From: Anaerolineales bacterium HSG25
GTDB taxonomy: Bacteria > Chloroflexota > Anaerolineae > 4572-78 > J111
Assembly (NCBI GenBank): GCA_030377865.1
Contig: JAUCGA010000005.1
Coordinates: 1 to 64,000 of the forward strand
Direction: 5' to 3'
DNA length: 64,000 nucleotides
Shown piece after piece: positions 7,924-14,905 of the stretch (the stretch's first letter is position 1; each line of letters begins with the position of its first letter). The position numbers were made by a program, and so were the translations under genes. A model generated the notes under the pieces. That model was given only the letters and a program-made list of their open reading frames with translations, was not told where the DNA came from and made no database searches.

Positions 7924-8940
7924 ATGTCGAATAGTGATGCAGTAAATAACAAAAAGAACTTTATGTTGGCTCTCGAGGGAGAGATTACGGTTCATTTTAT
8001 TGATGAGCAAACAGTGGTCGGAATCTATCTGGCTCAGGATGACCATCACATTGTGATTAAGGTCGATGACGCGCCTCTGATTATTCCTCGCTTGCAGATT
8101 CGATTTATCAAAGGACAATCGGGACAAGCTCTCATTAAAGACGACTCCCAAACCCGTTATGGAGAAATTTCAGATGGGACACCGCGTCAGGGTACGTCGC
8201 CTCATCCCATCGTAGAAGGGGTACAGGATGATTCCCTTCAAAGTCAAGCTGAACCAGATTTGTATGATGACGATGACGAAGGAACCGTTATTCTCGACTC
8301 GTCATCATCTGCGGGAGACTTAAAAGCGACGCAGTCTGGCTTTCACCTGCCCGAAATGGGTAATGAAGATGAAGGGACGGTTATTCTTGACTCTGCATCA
8401 CGAGAGCCGATAAGCAACTTTAGTGCATCTCACCCTGATTCTACTGCTGATGATGCAGATATGGATAAAACTTTCATTTTTGATGAGGTTAGCACACCAC
8501 CTACACCCTCAAAATGGACACCGGGCACAGGTACCGATTACGCCTCGCCCAATGATGCAACCATGATCTTAGATGAAGAGGATACCCCCCCGCCACTTCC
8601 GCCAACCCAATCCTCTACGGCTGGCCCGTATGGCGTACCCCGCAAAGCTCCGCCACAGCTAATCTGTACCAGTGGAGCGCATAATGGACAGGTATTCACC
8701 ATCAACACCGATGTGATGATTGGTCGTACTAGTGCTAACGAGATTGGGCTGGTCAACGATAAAGAGGTCTCTCGGCGACATGCCACCGTCACTAAAAAAG
8801 GTGAGCATTACGTCATCCAAGATCAAAATAGCTTAAACGGTACCTTTGTTAATAACCAACCGACCATCGGGCCGTATAATCTGCAAGATGGCGATGTGGT
8901 TTTAATTGGGGTGACGTACATGACTTACAAAGAAGGGTAG
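7924..8940 (+). CDS. FHA-domain protein with four spaced Thr motifs
   Basis: The 338-aa protein has an N-terminal beta-rich region (about 1-75), an acidic disordered middle, and a C-terminal FHA domain (about 244-336) with the phosphothreonine-binding residues GRT and SRRH and the NGTFVNN turn. The middle has four T-(V/F/M)-I-(L/F)-D motifs at Thr 121, 152, 183 and 213, about 31 residues apart in acidic surroundings. FHA domains bind phosphothreonine, so these could be kinase targets read by the protein's own or a partner FHA domain; that is inference. No kinase gene is in the window. ATG 7924 is chosen because any upstream start would translate the inserted repeats. No strong ribosome site is visible. 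Confidence 0.85.
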   Translation: MSNSDAVNNKKNFMLALEGEITVHFIDEQTVVGIYLAQDDHHIVIKVDDAPLIIPRLQIRFIKGQSGQALIKDDSQTRYGEISDGTPRQGTSPHPIVEGVQDDSLQSQAEPDLYDDDDEGTVILDSSSSAGDLKATQSGFHLPEMGNEDEGTVILDSASREPISNFSASHPDSTADDADMDKTFIFDEVSTPPTPSKWTPGTGTDYASPNDATMILDEEDTPPPLPPTQSSTAGPYGVPRKAPPQLICTSGAHNGQVFTINTDVMIGRTSANEIGLVNDKEVSRRHATVTKKGEHYVIQDQNSLNGTFVNNQPTIGPYNLQDGDVVLIGVTYMTYKEG

Positions 8941-8946
8941 CTGGTT

Positions 8947-9152
8947 GTAAAAGTTCAGTAATACCGCCCTAAGTAACTTTCAATTCTAAGTTGTCACTTT
9001 TCCCAGAGTGCAAGAATTCCATTCTTGCTGTCAAAATACAATTTTGACACTCCTGTTTTTAACAAGTTAGTTCTGAAAACTACTTAGAAACCCGATTTCT
9101 TTGAGAAATCGGGTTTCTGACGTTCTTTCTGGCGAGTTCACTGAATATTTAC
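8947..9152 (-). mobile_element. A-type MITE, copy 7 (reverse), split by a J-type MITE
   Basis: GTAAAAGTTCAGTAA begins the element and TTCACTGAATATTTAC ends it. Removing the J insert (8972-9084) and one TA leaves exactly 91 bp. An 8-bp flanking duplication is not recognisable here. It begins 7 bp after the FHA stop codon. Confidence 0.87.
8972..9084 (+). mobile_element. J-type MITE, simple copy (113 bp, TA duplication)
   Basis: The element starts AGTAACTTTCAATTC and ends CTGAAAACTACT, with TA at 8970-8971 and 9085-9086. It contains palindromes GAATTCCATTCTTG and GTCAAAATACAATTTTGAC. It is the reference copy for the interrupted one at 7442. Confidence 0.87.
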
Positions 9153-9173
9153 GTTTGAAAAGCGAGACAAAAG

Positions 9174-10901
9174 ATGCAATATCCATTAAAAGAAAAGATA
9201 GGCTCTCCAGAGCTATTGGTCGGTCGTGGAAAAGAGTTCAAGAGTTTCAATCGCTGGCTAGAGAATATCCCGCGCGAACTATCAAAATCGCGGGTGATCT
9301 TGGCTCGGCGTAAGAGTGGCAAAACGGCCTTTGTGCAACGTATCTTCAATCAACTGTGGAGTCAAAATGGTCAGGTGATACCCTTTTATTTCAGCATACC
9401 AGAAAGAAAAGCCTGGTATCCTCTGTTTGCCATTGAGTATTATCGCACCTTTGCTTCCCAATACATCTCCTTTTTAGAACGCGACCCCCTGGGGGTCAGG
9501 CAACTGTTATCACTAGATGAGATAAAAGATTATGGTCAAGCCAACTCGCTAAAGTTGTTGGTGGATGATGTGACTGAACTGCAACGTGAGATGGGGATTG
9601 GGCATGACCTGATGTGGAACGTCGCTCATACGGCCCCCCACCGTTTTGCGGCAGTGTATGACCAACGAGTTTTGGTCATTATTGACGAGTTTCAATACCT
9701 AACAAAATATATCTATCCTGACCAGCATTATCAACTTGACCCGATTGAGACCATGCCCGGTAGTTTCCACACTATGGTCGAGTCGAAAGTTGCCCCCATG
9801 CTGGTGACTGGCTCTTATGTAAGTTGGTTAATCGACATTACCAGCAAATATCTGGAAGCTGGTCGGTTATCTCGATGGCGGATGTCACCCTACCTAACCT
9901 CAGAAGAAGGATTACAAGCGGTATACAAATACGCCGAACTGTATAACGAACGCATCACCAATGAAACGGCTATTCTGATTAACCAATTATGCATGTCTGA
10001 CCCGTTTTTCATTTCCTGTGTCGTGCAGAGTTTCTATGAAGACAAGGCACTCGATACCGAGGAAGGAGTTATCAACACGATCAATTACGAGATCACTGAT
10101 TATGAGTCAGAGATGTCGATGACCTGGAGCGAATATATTGCCCTGACCTTACCCAAAATCAATGATGTCAATAGCAAGCATATCCTGTTACACCTGAGTA
10201 AGCATAACGACCGAGAATGGACCCCCCAAGAGGTACAAGAAACATTAAAATTGGATATGTCTCTTGATGAGATTCAGCGCAAACTGCAACTGATGGTTGA
10301 GGCTGATGTGTTGGTGAGAGGTAGTTCTGACATTGATTATCAGGGATTGCAGGATGGGACGCTTTATCTGATATTGCGAAACCGGTTTGAGAAGGAAATC
10401 ACCAGCTATGCCCCTGATTTGCGGGTCGATTTTCGAGCCGAGGTGAAACGGTTGCAGGCTGATAAATCTCGATTGCGAGGTATGTTAAACAATTTGACCG
10501 GTAAAATGGCCGAATACCAACTCGCAACCGCGTTTCGGAGTAAAAAACGGTTTGCGTTATCAGCCTATTTTGAAGGGGTAGTTGACGATAGCCGCTTGAA
10601 CATGATCCATGTACAGACCAGAGTGTTACAACAACGACCGGACGGCAAAAAACAAGAGTTGGATATCGTGGCCGAGTCGAGTTGTGGGCGGGTAGTTGTG
10701 GTTGAGGTGAAAAAATGGCAAACCAAACTTAGCGCCACCCATGTGGAGGATTTTATAGAGAAGGTGGCTGTGTATCGAGATGAACAGGCCGATAAAACCG
10801 TTTTGCCCGCGATATTGTCGTTGGGTGGATTCAGTGACCCGGCGCGGAAGGCATGTGAGGAACATGGCATTGGCAGGGCAACCGAAATTGTGTGGAATTA
10901 A
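9174..10901 (+). CDS. AAA/STAND-like ATPase fused to PD-(D/E)XK nuclease-like domain
   Basis: The 575-aa protein has a P-loop near residues 44-51 (ARRKSGKT), a Walker B near 168-172 (VIIDEFQ) and the VGRxxE-type start of archaeal-type MNS/STAND ATPases. A helical/winged region follows (about 330-420). The C terminus has the core of a PD-(D/E)XK fold: Glu in GKMAEYQ, ELDIV near 495 and VEVKKW near 510. Related ATPases with C-terminal nuclease-like domains (DUF234 type) exist, but their role is poorly known. It is followed by a DUF4258 fragment, two unknown proteins and an SNF2 ATPase, a setting that would fit a defence or DNA-processing module. That link is conjecture. Confidence 0.75.
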   Translation: MQYPLKEKIGSPELLVGRGKEFKSFNRWLENIPRELSKSRVILARRKSGKTAFVQRIFNQLWSQNGQVIPFYFSIPERKAWYPLFAIEYYRTFASQYISFLERDPLGVRQLLSLDEIKDYGQANSLKLLVDDVTELQREMGIGHDLMWNVAHTAPHRFAAVYDQRVLVIIDEFQYLTKYIYPDQHYQLDPIETMPGSFHTMVESKVAPMLVTGSYVSWLIDITSKYLEAGRLSRWRMSPYLTSEEGLQAVYKYAELYNERITNETAILINQLCMSDPFFISCVVQSFYEDKALDTEEGVINTINYEITDYESEMSMTWSEYIALTLPKINDVNSKHILLHLSKHNDREWTPQEVQETLKLDMSLDEIQRKLQLMVEADVLVRGSSDIDYQGLQDGTLYLILRNRFEKEITSYAPDLRVDFRAEVKRLQADKSRLRGMLNNLTGKMAEYQLATAFRSKKRFALSAYFEGVVDDSRLNMIHVQTRVLQQRPDGKKQELDIVAESSCGRVVVVEVKKWQTKLSATHVEDFIEKVAVYRDEQADKTVLPAILSLGGFSDPARKACEEHGIGRATEIVWN

Positions 10902-11095
10902 GGAATATTATATCACAAAGGATATTGAAGCAGATTCGCAAGGCAATACATGTCGGCAAATACGATTTAACTCGCCATGCAGTTGAAGAAATGGCCGATG
11001 ACAATTTGAGTATATACGATGTCGAATCAGCCATTTTGACTGGAAAAACAAAATTGTTGCAATACGCAAACATTTGCGTGTTGGCATGTGCTTAA
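10892..11095 (+). pseudogene. DUF4258-like toxin-type fragment
   Basis: A GTG-started frame overlapping the previous gene encodes KQIRKAIHVGKYDLTRHAVE and then EMADDNLSIYDVESAILTGK. This matches the N-terminal half of DUF4258 proteins, which are often toxin partners of zinc-finger HTH antitoxins. After GK the sequence loses similarity and stops at residue 67, without the usual C-terminal beta strands. No antitoxin follows. I read it as a truncated remnant; a functional short form cannot be excluded. Confidence 0.55.
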
Positions 11096-11120
11096 CTCTG
11101 CCTTATATTTGTATGGTGCA

Positions 11121-11176
11121 ATAATTTTACCAAACCATAGCCATAATTTTACCAAAACATAACATTGTGCTACAAT
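11121..11176 (+). promoter_or_regulatory. Promoter with 19-bp direct-repeat operator
   Basis: ATAATTTTACCAAACCATA (11121-11139) and ATAATTTTACCAAAACATA (11143-11161) differ at one base and start 22 bp apart, about two helical turns. The second overlaps a -35-like TTACCA (11149-11154), which is 16 bp before TACAAT (11171-11176). The layout suggests a repressor or activator bound on one face of the DNA. Confidence 0.6.
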
Positions 11177-11182
11177 AGGGAG

Positions 11183-11333
11183 CAACTGCATAAAAAAACC
11201 CGTTGTGTTTTGCTTGGAGGCGATAACAACGGGTCTTCACTACTCGACCAACACATGGCGTGTTGGAACTTGTTATACCTAAAATCGTAGCATGTCCACG
11301 CCGCTTGGTCAAACTAACCAAGCGGCGTTTTTT
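11183..11333 (+). ncRNA. Structured leader or small RNA with three hairpins
   Basis: Downstream of the promoter lie hairpin 1 (ACCCGTTGT 11198-11206 with ACAACGGGT 11226-11234, 19-nt loop), hairpin 2 (CCAACAC 11248-11254 with GTGTTGG 11260-11266) and an 11-bp intrinsic terminator. All arms are perfect. The transcript would be about 150 nt, ending 28 bp before the next start codon. It could be an attenuator or riboswitch for the downstream genes, or an independent small RNA. It matches no RNA family that I recognise. Confidence 0.55.
11299..11333 (+). terminator. Intrinsic terminator / attenuator hairpin
   Basis: CGCCGCTTGGT (11299-11309) pairs perfectly with ACCAAGCGGCG (11317-11327) across a 7-nt loop, followed by six T. 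Confidence 0.88.
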
Positions 11334-11360
11334 GGTTATTACTTAAATTTAGGACTGTTC

Positions 11361-12032
11361 ATGTCTATTACTACCATTGAAAAAAGTGACCTCCAGTCTC
11401 ACATGGCCTCCGCAGTGCAGGCAATAGTACAAGATTGGAATACTCATATTGAGCAAGAACTGGGCAGTGTTGAGTTTGGCCTAACTTACGAAGATGCCTA
11501 TCAAGATGTATGTAAGACATTGGTAGAGGCCAGAGCCAAAGCCTATGACCAGTATTCTGTGGATGAGTATCATGACGAATACAGGTTGGGATTTTGTATG
11601 GGCTACACCGAATCAGCCCTTGATACGCATTGGAAAGGCAAATACTGGATGCCACACCAAAAAATATACCGATATATTAGTTGGCTCAAGGCGATCTACA
11701 GTTACCTCGAGTTTGATGCTCGTGCTTTGTTAGCTGTCTCTCGGCTACACCATCATATTATGGTTGATGATGCGGGCCAATACGGTAATTTGGATAATTT
11801 TTTACATGATGTGTCTAACGATTTGGCAACTAACCATGTGCCCATTCCGATCCCAAAAGAAAAGCTGACCGAGAACCTAAAGGAGTTAGATGATTTGATT
11901 TTTGCCTACATTTTAGACGCAATCAATACCCACATCGATCATGAAAAAGAAAAAAATTGGTTAAGACGGTTATCAAGCTACTTACCCGAAGTTACATTAG
12001 GTAAATTTGTGAACGATTATATACCACAGTAA
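11361..12032 (+). CDS. Protein of unknown function, alpha-helical
   Basis: The 223-aa protein starts at ATG 11361 (MSITTIEK). A longer frame would translate through the terminator hairpin at 11299-11333, so it is rejected. No signal peptide, membrane segment or known motif is visible. It is rich in aromatic residues and predicted helix, with a DEYHDEYRLGFCMGYTE segment and a SRLHHHI stretch. It is the first gene after the structured leader and is followed 27 bp later by another unknown gene and then by the SNF2 ATPase, suggesting one transcription unit. I do not recognise the family. Confidence 0.75.
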   Translation: MSITTIEKSDLQSHMASAVQAIVQDWNTHIEQELGSVEFGLTYEDAYQDVCKTLVEARAKAYDQYSVDEYHDEYRLGFCMGYTESALDTHWKGKYWMPHQKIYRYISWLKAIYSYLEFDARALLAVSRLHHHIMVDDAGQYGNLDNFLHDVSNDLATNHVPIPIPKEKLTENLKELDDLIFAYILDAINTHIDHEKEKNWLRRLSSYLPEVTLGKFVNDYIPQ

Positions 12033-12059
12033 CACTCATCTATTTTGGAGACTATTACC

Positions 12060-12605
12060 ATGCCTCAAGAAACACTCGGCTATTACGGCCTCATAGAACT
12101 GTCCGACAGAGACGGTTATATCGGCGGACTGCTAGTCATCGACTCGACCGGAAAACCGCTAGAGTTCCGCGTCACCCACCCCATCAGACCAACTGTGGTA
12201 CAACGAGGGTTATATGGCTCCTCGTTGTTGTCTCACCTTAACGAGGAGTTGTGTGGTCTACCCCTCTATAACGCTCTAAAAAATAAGCCTGATATTATTT
12301 TGGTTCAATCCGTAAACCAGCTTTCAATTGGCGACAAGATTGACAGTCAGGTGGTACATATTATGTCGGCTAAAAAGTCGATTAAAATGTTCGACTCAAT
12401 GGAAAATCGGTATGAGATGAGCGCATCAAACAACCGGTTTGAATCTGTTATCTTAACTTTTCCAGAGCCAACAGATGAAGATGAGCAAAGCACCGTCATT
12501 CAGCACCTCAACCATTTTTTTAAGTGGGTGGCCTTGTTAGAGCCATTCGACCGGATTACAACCGCCATTAATGCCCTTGGTGAGCATGATCAGCGGTTTC
12601 GCTAA
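12060..12605 (+). CDS. Protein of unknown function
   Basis: The 181-aa protein begins at ATG 12060 (MPQETLGYYG), with TTGGAG at 12045-12050 as ribosome site; the TTG inside that site is a less likely start. The N-terminal half reads like beta strands (GLIELSDRDGYIGGLLVIDS, then LEFRVTHPIRP) and the C-terminal half is more helical. No catalytic motif, signal peptide or membrane segment was found. Gene order between the 223-aa unknown protein and the SNF2 ATPase suggests a shared function. Confidence 0.75.
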   Translation: MPQETLGYYGLIELSDRDGYIGGLLVIDSTGKPLEFRVTHPIRPTVVQRGLYGSSLLSHLNEELCGLPLYNALKNKPDIILVQSVNQLSIGDKIDSQVVHIMSAKKSIKMFDSMENRYEMSASNNRFESVILTFPEPTDEDEQSTVIQHLNHFFKWVALLEPFDRITTAINALGEHDQRFR

Positions 12606-12615
12606 ACATCGTTAC

Positions 12616-12670
12616 GGAGTCCAAACCTTTAGGTTTGATAAGATACAACAAACCTAAAGGTTTGGACTCC
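12616..12670. repeat. I-type perfect palindrome (22-bp arms)
   Basis: GGAGTCCAAACCTTTAGG begins a 22-bp arm (12616-12637) that pairs perfectly with 12649-12670 across an 11-nt loop. It sits in the 77-bp gap before the SNF2 gene and may form a strong hairpin in the mRNA. Confidence 0.9.
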
Positions 12671-12682
12671 AGTATCTTGCCC

Positions 12683-14455
12683 ATGTTTGAGACCCTCAAA
12701 CGCTGGGGACGTGGCATTGGCCCACTCCCCACGCCTAAGATTGAATCAGTAATCTGTGCCGAACTTCCTGAAACGGTGCAGAGTAGTATCACCCTGCTTG
12801 ATGAAAGCCAAGTTATTGTGGCAGAAAATCTGGTTAAACCAGTTATGAAGTCACATCAAGATAATATTATCGAGTTGACCCTTCATCCACCCGAAACTGT
12901 TGACATGTTGGCTTTGCTTAATCCATCGGGCGTGGCTGGTCGGGACTATAAAAACCCTACCTGTAAACATGGGCTGGTCACTTATGCCTGCGAGTTTTGC
13001 AACAAATCGGCCTCAAACCCCAAAGAGGTGTTCGACCTGTTTGATCTGCTCTTACCCTACCTACAACCGTCGATAGAGGCGCAACTCAGAAACCCTGACT
13101 TTTATTTTCAAGACCTCAAACCACACGATTTTCAGATTACGGGGATTGGGTTTTTGGCCGATCATCCCCAAGCCTTGCTGGGTGATGAGATGGGCTTGGG
13201 TAAAACGGTACAGACGATTGTGGCCTTATGGGTGCTGTTCTATCATCGTAAAATCCACACCGCCTTGATTGTCTGCCCCCGTGCCTTGCTCTCAAACTGG
13301 GAGGAGGAGTTGAAAGTTTGGGCTCCGTTTTTTTATGTACGGCGGGTACATGGTCTGGCCAAAAATCGAGAGACATGGTGGAAACAGCCAGCCTCAATCT
13401 ATTTAACCACCTACGGCACTCTACACGCTGATATGAAACGGAATAGCCAAATTAAACTTGGTTTAACCAACAAGTTTCAAAAGGCGGCAGTGGTGTTGGA
13501 TGAGGCACAGGCGATAAAAAATCCCACAAATAAACAGGCTAAATCTATCCATAAGGTCACGGCGCAATATCGGTGGGGCTTGTCGGGTACACCCATGGAA
13601 AATACGGTTGATGACCTGATTGGGATATTTAAATATCTGCACCCGACTCTGTTTAAGGGTAAAACCAACCTGTCCGATAATGAGATCAAAAAATTATATG
13701 CTCCCTATTTTCTCCGTCGTCAGGCTGATGAGGTATTAGATTTACCCGAACTGATTGAAACGTATCAATGGCTCGAACTGACTCCAGCCCAACGGAAACG
13801 ATATGATCATTGCTATAAGGCAGGCCGTGAGGGGCTTAAACGAAAGGGAACAACCTTTACCCATGTATTTGCCTTAATTAACGCGTTAAAACAGATCTGC
13901 AACTATGATCCCCAAACTGGTCAATCGTGCAAGTTGAACTTTTTGCGTCAGCAGTTAAAAACGGTCACAAACAACAATCAAAAAGCGTTGGTGTTTTCTC
14001 AGTACCCCAACAAAACTTTAGCTTTATTGCAAAAAGATTTAAGGCAGTTCTCACCAGCCATATACAGTGGTAACATGTCGGGCAAAAAAAAGGATGATTT
14101 GGTGAGACGCTTCAAAACCGAAACCACCCCCAAAGTATTGCTAATCTCTATCAAATCTGGCGGGGTGGGTTTGAATCTGCAACGAGCCAGCCATGTGTTC
14201 CACTTTGACCATCTGTGGAATCCCGCTTGGCACAAACAGGCCACCGCTCGCGCCTATCGCTTTGGGCAGGTAGAAATGGTTTATTGCTACCATCTCTACA
14301 CCAAAAATAGTATCGAAGCCCGAATTTTTGAAATACTGAAAAAGAAGAAGAAACTGTTTGATGTGGTGGTCGATGATCTATCAGCCGAGTACAAAAAAGG
14401 AAGTATGGACGAGGCTGATCTGTTCGCCTTGTTTGATCTACCTCCGCCGCGCTAA
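12683..14455 (+). CDS. SNF2-family DNA-dependent ATPase (Swi2/Snf2 helicase-like)
   Basis: The 590-aa protein has the complete two-lobed SNF2 core: motif I GDEMGLGKT near residue 166, Ia (ALIVCPRALLSNWEEE), motif II DEAQ near 272 in place of the usual DEAH, motif III SGTPMEN, and motifs V-VI ending QATARAYRFGQ. A zinc-binding-looking CKHGLVTYACEFC lies in the N-terminal region. SNF2 ATPases translocate on duplex DNA and remodel protein-DNA complexes; bacterial ones occur in repair and in some defence systems. ATG 12683 (MFETLKRW) is chosen because the upstream extension would translate the I-type palindrome. It is the last gene of the putative unit. Confidence 0.9.
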   Translation: MFETLKRWGRGIGPLPTPKIESVICAELPETVQSSITLLDESQVIVAENLVKPVMKSHQDNIIELTLHPPETVDMLALLNPSGVAGRDYKNPTCKHGLVTYACEFCNKSASNPKEVFDLFDLLLPYLQPSIEAQLRNPDFYFQDLKPHDFQITGIGFLADHPQALLGDEMGLGKTVQTIVALWVLFYHRKIHTALIVCPRALLSNWEEELKVWAPFFYVRRVHGLAKNRETWWKQPASIYLTTYGTLHADMKRNSQIKLGLTNKFQKAAVVLDEAQAIKNPTNKQAKSIHKVTAQYRWGLSGTPMENTVDDLIGIFKYLHPTLFKGKTNLSDNEIKKLYAPYFLRRQADEVLDLPELIETYQWLELTPAQRKRYDHCYKAGREGLKRKGTTFTHVFALINALKQICNYDPQTGQSCKLNFLRQQLKTVTNNNQKALVFSQYPNKTLALLQKDLRQFSPAIYSGNMSGKKKDDLVRRFKTETTPKVLLISIKSGGVGLNLQRASHVFHFDHLWNPAWHKQATARAYRFGQVEMVYCYHLYTKNSIEARIFEILKKKKKLFDVVVDDLSAEYKKGSMDEADLFALFDLPPPR

Positions 14456-14499
14456 TTTTGATCTCAAATCGGAGTCCAAACCGACCTTGGCAAAAGCAA

Positions 14500-14650
14500 A
14501 AAGTTTGTCGTTTCATTCATAACTCGACATGTTGATAAAACCAAAAGCATTTTTCGACAGGATTAACAGGATTTTTTTGCCTTTAATTCTGTCAATCCTG
14601 TTAATCCTGTCAGATATTGTTTTAGCCATGTTGAAATGATAAACTTCTGA
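14500..14650 (+). repeat. Q-type repeat (first copy)
   Basis: The interval contains AGTTTGTCGTTTCATTCAT, TTTTCGACAGGATTAACAGG and a near-inverted CTGTTAATCCTGTCAGATA, so it folds on itself. A second copy, reverse, is at 23651-23735, and a terminal fragment ATGAAACGACAAACTTTTG is at 20289-20307. Confidence 0.7.
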
Positions 14651-14714
14651 ACTCTAGCACCGCAGTAAATTATTAGTACCAAATACAAGAGTTCAGTTTA
14701 ATCAATAGCTCAAC

Positions 14715-14768
14715 TGTTCTAAACGAACAACACCCAATTTGCCTCTTTAGCTATCCTGCTGGTATCAT
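14715..14768 (+). promoter_or_regulatory. Candidate uvrA promoter and TGTTC-N5-GAACA palindrome
   Basis: TTGCCT (14739-14744) and TATCAT (14763-14768) are 18 bp apart. TGTTC (14715-14719) and GAACA (14725-14729) form a palindrome just upstream. LexA sites in several phyla are built from GTTC/GAAC half-sites, so SOS control is possible, but I do not know the LexA motif of this organism. Confidence 0.35.
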
Positions 14769-14845
14769 GCATGGTGCTGTCCTGACTAAACAAGATACCA
14801 ATCCAATACAGTCATCCAATGACTTTAACTCATCGGATGACTAAA

Positions 14846-14886
14846 ATAAACGAGTTAGCGATGAACTCTGTCGCTAACTCGTTTAT
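14846..14886 (+). promoter_or_regulatory. 16-bp perfect hairpin in the uvrA leader
   Basis: ATAAACGAGTTAGCGA (14846-14861) pairs perfectly with TCGCTAACTCGTTTAT (14871-14886), 19 nt before the uvrA ATG. A second hairpin GTCATCC/GGATGAC (14811-14841) precedes it. They lack a following T run, so a role in mRNA stability or translation is as likely as termination. Confidence 0.6.
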
Positions 14887-14905
14887 GTCTGAGTAGATAA
14901 AACTT

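Noticed and set aside
11292-11360. N-terminal extension of the 223-aa protein
   Set aside because: It would translate through a perfect terminator hairpin and T run; ATG 11361 is the sensible start.
12616-12670. Terminator between the 181-aa gene and the SNF2 gene
   Set aside because: The palindrome is perfect but lacks a T run and matches a dispersed repeat at 7741, so I list it as a repeat.
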